Positions 24,842-33,774 of a stretch of DNA of 64,000 nucleotides are shown in pieces. Under the pieces are notes generated by a model. That model made no database searches. It saw only the letters and a program-made list of their open reading frames with translations, and was not told the DNA's origin. Each line of letters begins with the position of its first letter. Positions within the stretch are counted from its first letter, which is position 1. Position numbers and translations under genes: made by a program. This DNA comes from Sphingomonas sp. (lineage in GTDB: Bacteria > Pseudomonadota > Alphaproteobacteria > Sphingomonadales > Sphingomonadaceae): assembly GCF_030145815.1 (NCBI RefSeq), contig NZ_JAIXHL010000015.1:1-64000 (forward strand). Direction: 5' to 3'.

Positions 24842-25894
24842 ATGACCGACGACCGCTATCTCGACCTGGCCGACGATCTCGACTTCGAGGCGGCGAACGA
24901 GGCGCTCTATCAGCTGGGCGTGACCGACGGGCTGCCCGTGATCCCGCCGACCGAAGCGCGGGTGGCGCGGATGCTGGCCGGGACACGCCGCGATGCTGGC
25001 CAGTCGCTTGGCGCGATGGGGCCGGGTTACGGCAAGGCGACGATCGAGAAGATCGCGGTCAACGCAGTCATGGCAGGTTGCCGTCCTGAATATCTGCCCG
25101 TGCTGATTGCCGCGTGCGAGGCAATGCTGGAGGACGAATTCAATCTCTATGGCATCAACGCCACCACCCATCCTGTCACGCCGATGCTGGTCGTCAATGG
25201 TCCCGCGGTCGAGCGGCTGCGCATCAACTCGGGCTATAACTGCATGGGGCCGGGCTGGCGTGCCAATGCGACCATCGGACGGGCGATCCGCCTGATCCTT
25301 ATCAATATCGCCGGAGGATCACCGGGAAATGGCGACCGCGCAACGCACGGCACGCCCGCCAAATTCTCCTTCTGCATGGGCGAAAACGAGATGGCATCGC
25401 CCTGGGAGCCGCTGCACGTCCGCCGAGGGTTCGACCCCGGAGTGAGCACCGTCACCGTTCACGGCTCCGAAGCGCCCCATGAGATCAATAATCATACCAG
25501 CGAGGACGGAGAAGGCATCCTCAAGACCTTCGTCAGCACGATCTCGACGCTGGGCCATAACAATAGCTACCTTGGACATGGCGAGGTCGCGATCTGCATC
25601 GGCCCCGAACATGCCGATACGATCGCGCGCGACGGCATCGGCCTGCGCGAGGTTCAGGAGTATCTGTTCGCGAATGCGGGCAACACCCTGTCCCGACTGG
25701 TCGGGATCACCCGCGACAATTACGACGCCATGGCGCCGTTCAACCGTGACTCGGTGAGTGATCCGTTCGTGCCGCTGGTGTCGCGCCCGGAGGATTACCT
25801 CCTCTATGTGGCAGGCGGCGTCGGCAAGCACAGCATGGCAATGCCGAGCTTTGGCCTGACCAAGTCGGTGACCAGGGCGATCGAACTGGATTGA
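24842..25894 (+). CDS. Conserved protein encoded next to a UGSC-family protein
   Basis: I do not recognise this 350-residue protein. It has no signal peptide or membrane segment. Features that look conserved are the GVTDGLPVIPPTEARV N-terminus, AGCRPEYLPVLIAACEAM, a Gly-rich NIAGGSPGNGDRATHG, histidine-rich SEAPHEINNH and LGHNNSYLGHGE, and GVGKHSMAMPSFG at the end; several could bind metal or cofactor. It begins 3 nt after the UGSC stop, so it is probably the second subunit of one enzyme. Do not infer a reaction. Confidence 0.8.
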   Translation: MTDDRYLDLADDLDFEAANEALYQLGVTDGLPVIPPTEARVARMLAGTRRDAGQSLGAMGPGYGKATIEKIAVNAVMAGCRPEYLPVLIAACEAMLEDEFNLYGINATTHPVTPMLVVNGPAVERLRINSGYNCMGPGWRANATIGRAIRLILINIAGGSPGNGDRATHGTPAKFSFCMGENEMASPWEPLHVRRGFDPGVSTVTVHGSEAPHEINNHTSEDGEGILKTFVSTISTLGHNNSYLGHGEVAICIGPEHADTIARDGIGLREVQEYLFANAGNTLSRLVGITRDNYDAMAPFNRDSVSDPFVPLVSRPEDYLLYVAGGVGKHSMAMPSFGLTKSVTRAIELD

Positions 25895-25898
25895 CCGG

Positions 25899-26423
25899 TC
25901 AGGGCTGCGCCGGAGCGCCCCGCCGCAGCCGTTCGATCACATCGTCGAGGTCGCGCTGCCCTTCATAGCGGCCGCCCATGTCAAGGATCAGCGCGGGGTC
26001 GACCGGCGCGTTCAGCACATGATCGACAGCGAAGCTGCGATGCGCGATCCGCCAGCCGCCGTCGCGCCGCGTGAAGCTGTCGCCATAGCGGACACGGTAG
26101 ATACGATCGACCGCCGGGGTACCCCTATGCTGCTCGACGGCGAGGCACCAGCTTTCGACGAATGCGGTGTCGGCCGCGGTGAATTCGATCAGGTGATTGG
26201 CCACCATATGCGACGCACGGGGAACGCCGGGGTGGCGCGCCGCGACCGTCGCGATGAAATCCGCCACCGGCACCGCACCATCGCCCTTGTCGATGATTGC
26301 GTCGGGGTGGAATACCGTCGCGAGCAGAGCCATGTCGATCCGGTCGATCGCGCGGCAATAGAGATAGAGCTGCTCCTCGATCTGCAACCGGTCGACGATG
26401 CGTTGGGGCGACCAGTCGCGCAT
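25899..26423 (-). CDS. NTF2-like (SnoaL-type) protein
   Basis: A 174-residue cone-shaped NTF2-fold protein: IEEQLYLYCRAIDRIDMALLATVFHPDAIID is the family start, with an Asp/His pair that in ring-modifying members does acid-base chemistry, and YGDSFTRRDGGWRIAHRSFAVD near the end. Such proteins serve as isomerases, dehydratases or small hydrolases in polyketide, steroid and aromatic pathways. It is last in the eight-gene operon, one base after the acyl-CoA dehydrogenase stop, consistent with action on the same CoA ester or a released product. Confidence 0.85.
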   Translation of the reverse strand: MRDWSPQRIVDRLQIEEQLYLYCRAIDRIDMALLATVFHPDAIIDKGDGAVPVADFIATVAARHPGVPRASHMVANHLIEFTAADTAFVESWCLAVEQHRGTPAVDRIYRVRYGDSFTRRDGGWRIAHRSFAVDHVLNAPVDPALILDMGGRYEGQRDLDDVIERLRRGAPAQP

Positions 26424-26424
26424 T

Positions 26425-27414
26425 CTAGGCTGCGCGCCGGTTGCCGGTATCGGCGATCGCCGGCCAGAATTCCTCGCGGCTGCAGGTCACGAACCCGCCG
26501 GCGAGGCGGCGCCGCCAGAACTGGACGCTGCCGAAATCGTCTCGCCAGGCCATCAGCCGGCGCGTGCGGTGGTTGAGCGCATATTCCTTGCTGAACCCCA
26601 TCGCGCCATGGACCTGATGGCCGATGCCGATCGCGGCGTCGGCGGCATCGCCCAGCCGCGAGCGAGCGGCAGCGATGAGCGTTTCCCTGCCCGCGTCCGC
26701 CGCTGCTTCAGCAATACCCGCGGATGCGAGCATGTGCGCGGCGAGTTCGGCCAGCATCTGCTGGATCACCTGGAATTTCGAGATTTCACGGCCGAACTGC
26801 TTGCGCTCACCCGCATAATCGATGCTGCGTGCCAGCGTCCATTCGATCGCCCCCAACATCTGCCCTGCGCGCAGAATGGCGGCGGTGCGCAACGTGGCGG
26901 ACGTGTCGAGCGCGACGATCGCGCCGAGTGACCCTCTCAGCGTGTCGCGCGGCTCGTCCGCCGCATCGAGCGCAGCTTCCATTTCCCAACTTGCCGAGGC
27001 GCTCAGCGAAATTCCGGACGGGGTGACCGCCAGCACATGATCGACGCCGCCGCCCCAGGGCACCGCATGCAGCACGGCCGCGCCATCGTCGGCAAAGGCA
27101 AGCGCGATCAACCCGTCTGCGGGTTCAAGTCCGGCCTCGGCCAGCAGCTTGTTGCCCAGCATCGTTTCGACAATCGGTCCGGGTGCAGCCGCGGCACCCA
27201 TGGCGCGCAGGATCGCAAAGGAATCGCCGATATCCGCGCCGATCCCGCCCTTGCCCTCGGGTACCAGCATTCGGGTGACGCCATTCTCCTCCAGTGCCTT
27301 GTAGAGCGCCGCCGGCAGCATGCGCCGTTCGCTCGCCTCGATCCTGCTCTGATCGAGCGTGTCGGCAAGGATCTGCTCGACCGTTTCGCGGAAGAATGCG
27401 CGGTTCTCGCTCAT
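26425..27414 (-). CDS. Acyl-CoA dehydrogenase, short subunit of a pair
   Basis: A 329-residue acyl-CoA dehydrogenase-fold protein, shorter than the family norm of about 380. The C-terminal domain keeps IGHQVHGAMGFSKEYALNHRTRR, but the final GGT-catalytic region typical of a complete enzyme is not present. Its start overlaps the stop of the full-length dehydrogenase (ATGA). Adjacent long/short pairs form alpha2beta2 enzymes in mycobacterial and proteobacterial steroid and bile-acid side-chain degradation; a similar heteromer is likely here. FAD bound; oxidises an acyl-CoA to an enoyl-CoA. Confidence 0.87.
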   Translation of the reverse strand: MSENRAFFRETVEQILADTLDQSRIEASERRMLPAALYKALEENGVTRMLVPEGKGGIGADIGDSFAILRAMGAAAAPGPIVETMLGNKLLAEAGLEPADGLIALAFADDGAAVLHAVPWGGGVDHVLAVTPSGISLSASASWEMEAALDAADEPRDTLRGSLGAIVALDTSATLRTAAILRAGQMLGAIEWTLARSIDYAGERKQFGREISKFQVIQQMLAELAAHMLASAGIAEAAADAGRETLIAAARSRLGDAADAAIGIGHQVHGAMGFSKEYALNHRTRRLMAWRDDFGSVQFWRRRLAGGFVTCSREEFWPAIADTGNRRAA

Positions 27415-28571
27415 CTCAGGCCAATCCCTCGCGCGATGATTCCGCGCAAAATCTCGTTGGTACCACCACGAATGGTGAAAGCGGGCGCATAGACCTGCGC
27501 ATGGCTCAGCAGGCGCCTGAGCCGCGCATTGCGGCCATTGGCGGTCAGATCTTCTGAGGCGACGAGGTTGCGCACGACGCGCACCGCCTCCTGCTCGAAC
27601 TTGGTGCCGAGGTCCTTGACGATCGAGGCCTCGAGATTGGGAGACAATCCGCGCTGGATCATGCTGGCGACCGACATTGAAAGCTGGCGCAGCGACAGGA
27701 GATGCGAGAGCAGCCGCCCCAGTTCCTCAAGGCTCGCCGGCTGGGCGTCCGGGCCGAGAATGTCGATCAGTTCGGAGACCAGCCGGAAGCTTGACAGCCA
27801 CCGTTCGGGTCCGGATCGTTCATAGGCGAGTTCGGCCGAGACCTGGTTCCAGCCATTGCCTTCCTGCCCGATCAATGCGTCGTCCGGGACGAACACGTCC
27901 TCAAGCAGCACCTCGTTGAAGTCATGTTCGCCCGCCATCGAGATGATCGGACTGATGGTGACGCCCGGCGTCTTGAGATCGACGATCAGCTGGCTGAGAC
28001 CGGCATGGCGCGAACCCTCGACCGTCGAGGTACGAACGAGCGTGATCATGTAGTGAACGCGGTGCGCATTGGTGGTCCAGATCTTGCGCCCGTTGATGCG
28101 CCAGCCGCCCGCGACCTTTTCCGCGCGCGCCTTGAGCGAGGCGAGGTCCGACCCCGATTCCGGCTCGCTCATCCCGATGCAGAAATAGCAGTCACCCGCA
28201 GCGATCCGGGGCAGATAGAAGTCTTTCTGCGCGTCGTTTCCGAACTTTAGCAGAACCGGACCACTTTGCCGGTCCGCTACCCAATGCGCGCCGACGGGGA
28301 GCGCGGCGGCGAGCAGCTCCTCGTTCATCACATAGCGTTCGAGCGCGGTTCGCTCGCCGCCGCCATATTGCCTGGGCCAGGTGAGGCCGATCCACCCCTG
28401 TGCCGCGATCCGCTTGGTGGTTTCGATATCGAAGCCGAGGCCGATCCTTTCCGGCGGCGGCAAATGTCCTTCCGCGCGTTCGCGGGCGACGAAAGCGCGG
28501 ACCTGCGCACGCAGCGTCTCGGCGGCTTCGGGGAGTTCGGGCAGATCCAGATGGAGCGCGGTCGCGGACAT
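27411..28571 (-). CDS. Acyl-CoA dehydrogenase, long subunit of a pair
   Basis: A 386-residue acyl-CoA dehydrogenase with the flavin/substrate motif FCIGMSEPESGSDLASLKARA, the KIWTTNAH segment and the C-terminal FTIRGGTNEILRGIIARGIGLR that closes the active site. It is likely to pair with the short subunit encoded directly downstream. It follows an SDR by 4 nt and would introduce the double bond hydrated by the crotonase of the same operon. Acyl chain unknown. Confidence 0.9.
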   Translation of the reverse strand: MSATALHLDLPELPEAAETLRAQVRAFVARERAEGHLPPPERIGLGFDIETTKRIAAQGWIGLTWPRQYGGGERTALERYVMNEELLAAALPVGAHWVADRQSGPVLLKFGNDAQKDFYLPRIAAGDCYFCIGMSEPESGSDLASLKARAEKVAGGWRINGRKIWTTNAHRVHYMITLVRTSTVEGSRHAGLSQLIVDLKTPGVTISPIISMAGEHDFNEVLLEDVFVPDDALIGQEGNGWNQVSAELAYERSGPERWLSSFRLVSELIDILGPDAQPASLEELGRLLSHLLSLRQLSMSVASMIQRGLSPNLEASIVKDLGTKFEQEAVRVVRNLVASEDLTANGRNARLRRLLSHAQVYAPAFTIRGGTNEILRGIIARGIGLR

Positions 28572-28575
28572 AGGC

Positions 28576-29349
28576 TCAGGCCGTGATGTGCGAACCGCCG
28601 TTCACCGACAGATGCTGTCCGGTGATGAAGGCGGCGGCGGGAGATAGCAGGAAGGCGATGGAATTGGCCGCCTCCTCCTTGGTCAGGAACCGGCCGAGCG
28701 GAATATTGGCGAGATAGCGATCGCGGAACTTTTCGCTGCGCACCGTCTCGGTCATCGCCGTTTCGACGACTCCGTAGGCGACCGAGTTGGTGCGGATCCC
28801 GTAGCGGCCCCATTCACGTGCGGCCGACATGGTCAGGCCCAGTACACCGGACTTGGCCGCGCCATAGTTGATCTGGCCGATCGTGCCCTTGCGGCCCGCA
28901 TCCGACGAGATGTTGACGATGGCGCCGGGATCGCTCTCCCCGCTCTTGGCGCGAGCGATCATGTCCATGCCGACCGCCTGAAGCATGTTGAACGCGCCGG
29001 TCAGGTTGACGTCGATCACCGCCTGCCAGTCATCGGCGGTCATCTTGTCGATCATCGCAGTGCGGGTGATGCCCGCATTGTTGACCAGGCCATGGATACC
29101 GCCGAAGCGCGCAGCGGCCTCCGCCACAGCCTGTTTCACGAACGCGCGATCCGTGACGCTGCCGGCGATCTTCATCGCCTTACTCGAATCGAACGATGTC
29201 AACGCCGCGTCGAGTTGTTCTTCGCTGCGATCGAGCAAGATGACATTGGCGTCGAGCGCAGCGCAAAGCTGTGCGGTCGCAAGCCCGATCCCCTGTGCGG
29301 CTCCCGTGATCAGGATGGCGCGGCCTGACAGGTTCATTGGATTGGTCAC
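28576..29349 (-). CDS. SDR-family oxidoreductase, 3-oxoacyl reductase-like
   Basis: A 257-residue classical SDR: TGAAQGIGLATA, NNAGITRTAMI, catalytic Ser in NISSDAG and Tyr-x3-Lys in INYGAAKSG; C-terminal FITGQHLSVNGGSHITA. It resembles FabG/3-hydroxyacyl-CoA dehydrogenase SDRs that act after the hydratase step. An internal ATG four codons in is an alternative start. A 111-nt gap separates it from the SDR upstream, and only 4 nt lie before the acyl-CoA dehydrogenase. Confidence 0.9.
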   Translation of the reverse strand: MTNPMNLSGRAILITGAAQGIGLATAQLCAALDANVILLDRSEEQLDAALTSFDSSKAMKIAGSVTDRAFVKQAVAEAAARFGGIHGLVNNAGITRTAMIDKMTADDWQAVIDVNLTGAFNMLQAVGMDMIARAKSGESDPGAIVNISSDAGRKGTIGQINYGAAKSGVLGLTMSAAREWGRYGIRTNSVAYGVVETAMTETVRSEKFRDRYLANIPLGRFLTKEEAANSIAFLLSPAAAFITGQHLSVNGGSHITA

Positions 29350-29460
29350 GAAATTATTCCCCGAAATCTAAGTCTCGCGATCCGGTATGACGCGGCACGC
29401 TCAGGGGGCAACCGGCGCAGGGCAAGCATCACGGGGATGCTGAAACAGCGTCATGAACGC

Positions 29461-30231
29461 TTATCCGGGCATGGTCGCGCCACCATTCACCCGCAGGATC
29501 TGACCGGTGACATAGCGGCTGGCATCGGAGGCGAGGTAAAGCATGGCATGGGCGATGTCGGCAGGCTCGCCGGTCGCGCCGATCGGCGAGCGGGCAGCGT
29601 TGCGGCGGAGCGTTTCCCCGAGTTTTTCCGCTGTCATTCGTGCCTGGCCGGTCATCCCGGTCAGGACGAAGCCGGGCGCGACAGCATTGACGCGTATCTG
29701 CTTCGGCCCGAGTTCGACCGCCAGGCTGCGTGTCAGCATATTCACCGCGGCTTTGGTCATCGCATAGACCGACAGGCCCGCCATCGGTTGGTCCGCGGCG
29801 TTGGACGACACGTTGATGATCGTGCCGCCTCGCGTCCCCATTGCGCGCGCGGCGGCTGCGCAGCCCCAATAGGTGCCGTCCATGTTGATCCGCACGATGC
29901 GCGCATAGGCATCCGGCTCGGCATCGACCAGATCGAACAGGCCCGCCGTCCCAGCGACGTTCGCCCAGATATCGATCGGGGCGATGGACGCGGCGAACCG
30001 GGCCAGCCGTTCGAGCGCCTGGGGAGCGGACAGGTCGGCAGCAAATGCATGCGCGCGCTTGCCGATCTCGGCTGCGCGTGCGGCCAGCATCTTTCCATCG
30101 ATGTCGGCCATCACGACCGTTGCGCCCATCGCGACATAGAAGCGTGCCGTTTCGAGCCCGATGCCAGATGCCGCCCCGGTCACGACAGCGAGCCGGTCGT
30201 CCAGCCGATACACCGCGAGCGGATCCATCAC
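29461..30231 (-). CDS. SDR-family oxidoreductase
   Basis: A 256-residue SDR with TGAASGIGLETA, NVAGTAG, catalytic Ser in NVSSNAA and Tyr-x3-Lys in SVYAMTKAA. The ATGATG at its start overlaps the crotonase stop, so co-translation is clear. It probably oxidises the hydroxyacyl-CoA made by the crotonase. It differs clearly from the adjacent SDR at 28576 and is not a tandem duplicate. Confidence 0.9.
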   Translation of the reverse strand: MMDPLAVYRLDDRLAVVTGAASGIGLETARFYVAMGATVVMADIDGKMLAARAAEIGKRAHAFAADLSAPQALERLARFAASIAPIDIWANVAGTAGLFDLVDAEPDAYARIVRINMDGTYWGCAAAARAMGTRGGTIINVSSNAADQPMAGLSVYAMTKAAVNMLTRSLAVELGPKQIRVNAVAPGFVLTGMTGQARMTAEKLGETLRRNAARSPIGATGEPADIAHAMLYLASDASRYVTGQILRVNGGATMPG

Positions 30232-31028
30232 TTGCCCTTATAGGCAGGCGGGCGTTTCTCCACCGCAGCCGCGACCGCCTCATGCTGATCTTCAGTTTGT
30301 TGAACGACGGCCTGCATCGCCGATGCGATCTCCAGTGCAGCGGATAGATCGAGCCGCGCCGATTCGCGCAGCAATCGCGTATTGAGCCGGATCGAATGGG
30401 CGGGATGCCGGGCGATCCGCTTCGCAAGTGCCTTGGCTTCGTCGAGCAGCGCGGCGTGCGGCACCACGCCACGGACAAGTCCGATCTCGAGCGCACGTGC
30501 AGCATCGATCGTGTCGCCGGTAAGCGCCAGTTCCGCCGCCGCTGATGCGCCGATCGCGCGATTGAGGAACCATGCCCCGCCGGCCGCCGAAGTCAGGCCG
30601 AGCTTGATGAAGCTCTCCGCGAACTTTGCCCGTTCCGACGCGATGCGCATGGTGCACATCGTGGCGAAGTCCATCCCCGCGCCCATCGCCGCGCCATTGA
30701 CCGCTGCGATCGAGGGGACTTCGAGGTCATACAGCGCGCGCGCGATCGTCTGCACGCCGGCCTGATAGGTCCGGCGGATTTCCGCCGCATTACCTGCGAA
30801 GTGATTGGCGCGGGCATACATGTCCTTGATGTTGCCGCCCGCGCAGAACACGTCGCCTGCGCCCGTCAAGATCACGCAGCTGACGCTCATGTCCGCATTG
30901 GCTTCGGCGCAGGCGGCAACCAGCGCGCGCGTCAGCTCGGGGCTCAGCGCGTTGCGCGTCGCGGGATCGTCGATCGTCAGGATCAGGATCGGCCCCTCAC
31001 GCTCGGCCTTGAGGACGGGGCCGCTCAT
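30228..31028 (-). CDS. Enoyl-CoA hydratase/isomerase family protein (copy 2)
   Basis: A 266-residue crotonase, close paralogue of 5117-5923: the stretch from CAGGN-KDMYAR through FAGNAAEIRRTY, QTIARALYDLEVP and AESFIKLGLTSAAGGAWFL is almost unchanged. As in copy 1, the usual catalytic glutamates are replaced (Asp in GAGMDF, Phe in ESFIKLG), so simple hydration is uncertain and isomerisation is possible. The start at 31028 overlaps the stop of the preceding atypical SDR. The SDR-crotonase pair is thus present twice in the window. Confidence 0.9.
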   Translation of the reverse strand: MSGPVLKAEREGPILILTIDDPATRNALSPELTRALVAACAEANADMSVSCVILTGAGDVFCAGGNIKDMYARANHFAGNAAEIRRTYQAGVQTIARALYDLEVPSIAAVNGAAMGAGMDFATMCTMRIASERAKFAESFIKLGLTSAAGGAWFLNRAIGASAAAELALTGDTIDAARALEIGLVRGVVPHAALLDEAKALAKRIARHPAHSIRLNTRLLRESARLDLSAALEIASAMQAVVQQTEDQHEAVAAAVEKRPPAYKGK

Positions 31029-31738
31029 GCAAAGGCCCTTTCGAGCGCCGTTTCGGGTTTGCCGATCTGGTCGCGTGATTCCAGTCTCAGGATCGGTCCG
31101 GCGAAGGTTTCGGGATCCTCGATGATCGCGCAGACATGCTCGCCGACCTCGGTGTCCATCACCCAATGCGGTTCGGCGATATCGCGCTTGCGCTCGCCAT
31201 TGATCATGCTGATCAGCATGAGCTCACGTATCTGCGCACCGTCGCGATATTCCCTGGCGAAGCCGCGGTACATCATCCGTTGTGCCGCCTGGAGCATCGA
31301 AAGCTGCGCCATTTTGGGGAGGATAAAGTCCGCCGTGCCGCCGCCGATCCCGATCAGCATCCCGTCTCGCGGCAGCTGCGGGAGCATCGCCTTGATCGCA
31401 TGGAAATGGGTCAGCAAATTGGTCGCATAGACCTCCGCCATTTCGGCGCTCGACCATTCGAGCAGGGGCTTTGTCGCATTGGGCGCATTGACCGCGATGG
31501 CGACTGCATCGATGCCCCCAAACGGCGCCTGCGCCGCCTCCCACAATGCGATCGCAGCCTCGACCGAGCCGAGATCGCCGACCACGGTGGCGATGCCCGA
31601 ACCGTCCTCATAGCGAACAAGGCGCTCGGCGTTTCGGTCCCCGGCGACAAGCCGGAAGCCTCGTGCGTGCGCGCCGCGGACGATGCCCTGTCCGATGTCC
31701 CCGCAAGCGCCGAGGACGAGAAGCCGCTTGGCTGCCAT
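31025..31738 (-). CDS. Atypical SDR-fold protein (copy 2)
   Basis: A 237-residue paralogue of 5926-6636. The cofactor motif is VLGACGDIGQGIV and VNAPNAT replaces the NAG motif; the region that should hold Ser, Tyr and Lys reads IGIGGGTADFILPKMAQLSMLQAAQRMM, with neither Tyr nor the Tyr-x3-Lys spacing. GGAAGGAA six bases upstream supports the ATG at 31738 rather than 31810. It overlaps the crotonase start by four bases, as in copy 1. Role unknown; an NAD(P)-binding partner or isomerase is possible. Confidence 0.82.
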   Translation of the reverse strand: MAAKRLLVLGACGDIGQGIVRGAHARGFRLVAGDRNAERLVRYEDGSGIATVVGDLGSVEAAIALWEAAQAPFGGIDAVAIAVNAPNATKPLLEWSSAEMAEVYATNLLTHFHAIKAMLPQLPRDGMLIGIGGGTADFILPKMAQLSMLQAAQRMMYRGFAREYRDGAQIRELMLISMINGERKRDIAEPHWVMDTEVGEHVCAIIEDPETFAGPILRLESRDQIGKPETALERAFA

Positions 31739-31836
31739 TTTGCTGTTCCTTCCGGGCACGATCCTAGCCGCGGTGTCGCGCGCTGACACCGTGGTGCCGA
31801 TGATCAACACATCCGTGCTGGGATGGCTGGAATAGC

Positions 31837-32667
31837 CTAGGCTGTCGCGGCAGCCGGCTTGCGGGCGTAGCGATCCAGGACTTCCTGAAGGCCCTGCGGC
31901 GGCAACCGGTCGGCGGGCTTGTAGAAGGGCGACAGGATGCGCTTGAGATGCGCCTTGGCGTGCCGGCCGGTGACCTGCTGCACATGCTGCTGCCGCGCGA
32001 TCGAGGCGGCGCGTTCCTCCGCGCTCATGCCCTCGCGGTCCTTCTCGAGCAGATAGGTCTGCACTTTGCGCACATGCCCGCGGATATGTTTCACCGCGTA
32101 GAAGAACGCCCAGATACGATAGAGATAGGCGATCGGTCCGCGACCGAACAATGCGTGATAGACGTCGTGCGCCACCTCGCGATGCTCATATTCCTCGGCC
32201 AGATGCCATTTCCACATTTCGACCGCCTCGGCATCCGCGCCATCAAGGAATGGCGCGAAATCCTCGAAGAAATTGTCGACCGCGACGGAGCTGACCGCCT
32301 CGAATCCCTCCGAATAGGCGACATTGAAGCGCAGCGATTTGGTCTTCAGGAAGCGATCGTAATCCGCCTCATATTCCTTCTCGATCGCCAGCATGCCTTC
32401 ATAACCGTCAGCGCGCAGCGCCTTGTTGAACAGCAGATGCTGCCGGCAATGCTGCATCTCCTGCTTGATGAAGATCGCCAGATCCTTGTGGAGTTTCTCA
32501 TGTCTGGTGGGCAGCGCTGCCTGCGCTTGCAGCATCACCTTGACCAGATAGGGTTCGATATAGGCCGGGACGGTCGATGCCGCGTTCTGCATCTGCGCGA
32601 ATTCGCGATGCGGCGCCCAATGCGCCCGGACTTTCGAGAAATCCCATTTGGGAAAGCGTACCTGCAT
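31837..32667 (-). CDS. PF10118-type predicted metal-dependent hydrolase (2)
   Basis: A 276-residue helical protein, paralogue of 18066-18881. It keeps the di-metal carboxylate/histidine pattern (IKQEMQHCRQH and LAEEYEHREVAHDVYH) and RFNVAYSEGFEA. Biochemical function is unproven for the family. It is the first gene of the large minus-strand operon and divergent from IclR; two operator candidates (32713-32731 and 32755-32768) lie just upstream. Confidence 0.82.
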   Translation of the reverse strand: MQVRFPKWDFSKVRAHWAPHREFAQMQNAASTVPAYIEPYLVKVMLQAQAALPTRHEKLHKDLAIFIKQEMQHCRQHLLFNKALRADGYEGMLAIEKEYEADYDRFLKTKSLRFNVAYSEGFEAVSSVAVDNFFEDFAPFLDGADAEAVEMWKWHLAEEYEHREVAHDVYHALFGRGPIAYLYRIWAFFYAVKHIRGHVRKVQTYLLEKDREGMSAEERAASIARQQHVQQVTGRHAKAHLKRILSPFYKPADRLPPQGLQEVLDRYARKPAAATA

Positions 32668-32712
32668 CGTGCCTCTCCGGATGCGGCGGTTCTAAAATCC
32701 GCCATGGCCAGA

Positions 32713-32731
32713 AAATAACATATTGTCGGCT
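32713..32731. promoter_or_regulatory. 8-3-8 operator-like repeat (site 1)
   Basis: AAATAACA-TAT-TGTCGGCT, 46 nt upstream of the PF10118 gene heading the minus-strand operon. It shares ACA-N3-TGTC-R-G-Y-T with the sites at 35037, 37946 and 51965. Confidence 0.45.
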
Positions 32732-32754
32732 TTTCGGGGAGGAGGGGGCGGCAT

Positions 32755-32768
32755 ATCACATATGTGAT
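32755..32768. promoter_or_regulatory. ATCAC-N4-GTGAT operator candidate (site B)
   Basis: ATCACATATGTGAT is a perfect 14-bp palindrome between the divergent PF10118 and IclR genes. An extra ATGTGAT half-site follows near 32790. Position fits IclR autoregulation. Confidence 0.6.
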
Positions 32769-32865
32769 CCGTCTGCTATGGACAGCACGGATGTGATTGA
32801 GGCAGCTTGCGGTTGCCGATGGATCGCAAGCGCTCGTCAGCAGCGCCGAAATTAGGAGAGAACCG

Positions 32866-33738
32866 ATGGCACGTCGCCGTTCGGCCCCGTCGCGAGACCG
32901 TATTCTGGTTCGCGCGCCGATTGAGAACAAGACCGTCAAATCTGCCGGTCGAGTGCTTGAAATCCTTGAATATTTTGACGATTTGCAACGCCAGTCGACG
33001 GTGATGGAGATCGCCGATGCGCTTGGCTATCCCCAGTCCAGCACCTCCGCGCTCCTTCGCAGTCTGGTGAGCCTCGGTTACCTCAATTATGATCCAATGG
33101 CGCGCACCTACATCACTTCGAGCCGCGTCGCACTCCTTGGTAGCTGGGTGAACTCGCAGTTTTTTGCAGAGGGCGCCATCATCTCCATGATGAAGGAGCT
33201 GAACGAGCAGACGGGTGACACCATCGTCCTTGCTGTCCGCAACGGTCTGCATATCCAGTATATCCATGTGATCCAGGCGACCAGTCCGGCGCGACTGCAC
33301 ATGACGCTTGGGACCGTGCGGCCGCTCGCCGCATCGGGCGCGGGCTATGCGTTGCTCAGCACCATGACCGATTCTGAGATCACCCGGCTGGTGATGCGGA
33401 TCAATGCCGAAGCGCAGGATGGCGAAGCTCTGGTCAAGATTCGCGACCTGCTCGAGGAGATCGCCGTGATCCGGCGCAAGGGCTATGCCTTCACCTGCGA
33501 CATGGTAACCCGCGGCGGCGGCATCGTCGCCGCGCCGCTGCCCCGGATCAGCGGCCAGCAGCGCATGATCGTCGGCATCGGCGGCATCAGCGAGGTGATG
33601 CGCGGGCGGGAGGAGGAGCTGTCCAAGGCTCTGATGGAACAGATCGACGCGCGTTTCGGCCGCGGCAGCCGCAACGTCGTGCAGATGCCCAACCGGGAAC
33701 CATCGCGCATTGTCATGCCGAGCCTGCAAACTGCGTGA
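32866..33738 (+). CDS. IclR-family transcriptional regulator
   Basis: A 290-residue regulator. The N-terminal winged helix covers about residues 20-85 (MEIADALGYPQSSTSALLRSLVSLGYL), followed by the effector domain with RLHMTLGTVRPLAASGAGYALLS and IRRKGYAFTCDMVTRGGGIVAAPLP. IclR proteins sense aromatic or small acids and usually govern neighbouring catabolic operons. AGGAGAG upstream of 32866 fixes the start. The palindrome ATCACATATGTGAT in its own promoter and near copies at 24151 and 34992 are the best candidates for its binding sites. Confidence 0.92.
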   Translation: MARRRSAPSRDRILVRAPIENKTVKSAGRVLEILEYFDDLQRQSTVMEIADALGYPQSSTSALLRSLVSLGYLNYDPMARTYITSSRVALLGSWVNSQFFAEGAIISMMKELNEQTGDTIVLAVRNGLHIQYIHVIQATSPARLHMTLGTVRPLAASGAGYALLSTMTDSEITRLVMRINAEAQDGEALVKIRDLLEEIAVIRRKGYAFTCDMVTRGGGIVAAPLPRISGQQRMIVGIGGISEVMRGREEELSKALMEQIDARFGRGSRNVVQMPNREPSRIVMPSLQTA

Positions 33739-33774
33739 TGCGCTGCGTGCCAATCTGACCAATCGGGGGATCGA

